Source: Halanaerobiales bacterium
GTDB lineage: Bacteria; Bacillota; Halanaerobiia; Halanaerobiales; JADQBU01
Length of the DNA stretch: 6,091 bases
Direction of reading: 5' to 3'
NCBI GenBank assembly: GCA_016278435.1
Contig: JADQBU010000163.1
Span: forward strand, 1 to 6,091
The notes beneath the pieces are model-generated. The model did no database searches and was not told where the DNA came from. It was given only the letters and a program-made list of their open reading frames with translations. Shown in pieces: positions 6,086 to 6,091 of this stretch (position 1 is the stretch's first letter; each line of letters opens with the position of its first letter). A program made the translations under genes and the position numbers.

Positions 6086-6091
6086 TTTTTT

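Overview
The window is AT-rich, and every convincing gene lies on the minus strand, so transcription runs from high to low coordinates. Strong Shine-Dalgarno sites (AAGGAGG, AGGGGG, GGGGGAG), one TTG start and low GC fit a low-GC Bacillota (Clostridia or Halanaerobiia type). That placement is inference; there is no rRNA or other phylogenetic marker here.

Layout in transcription order. (1) 6034-4480: a divergent sigma-70-like regulator with a long N-terminal extension, overlapping by 11 nt an unrecognised soluble 203-residue protein. A strong intrinsic terminator follows at 4380-4430. (2) A possible promoter at 4331-4359, then a compact run at 4286-2007: a FUN14-like small membrane protein, a 44-residue single-TM protein, a cytosolic right-handed beta-helix protein that starts at TTG inside the 44-residue gene, and a calcineurin-like metallophosphoesterase. 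(3) A 261-bp non-coding gap (1746-2006) with two short hairpins and a possible promoter. (4) 1745-531: a large proteasome-like Ntn hydrolase whose correct start leaves Thr directly after Met. (5) 459 to beyond base 1: a TerY/YegL-like vWA protein with an intact MIDAS motif, cut by the window edge.

How the genes may work together is inferred. TerY-type vWA proteins are known to be encoded with PP2C phosphatases and protein kinases (the TerY-P triad), and the unseen DNA beyond base 1 would be the place for such partners. Pairing a vWA protein with a proteasome-fold hydrolase suggests a regulated signalling or protein-processing module. The upstream sigma-like gene could control it, and the FUN14-like, small-TM, beta-helix and phosphoesterase genes could be accessory parts. 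No mobile element, CRISPR array, tRNA or rRNA was seen.
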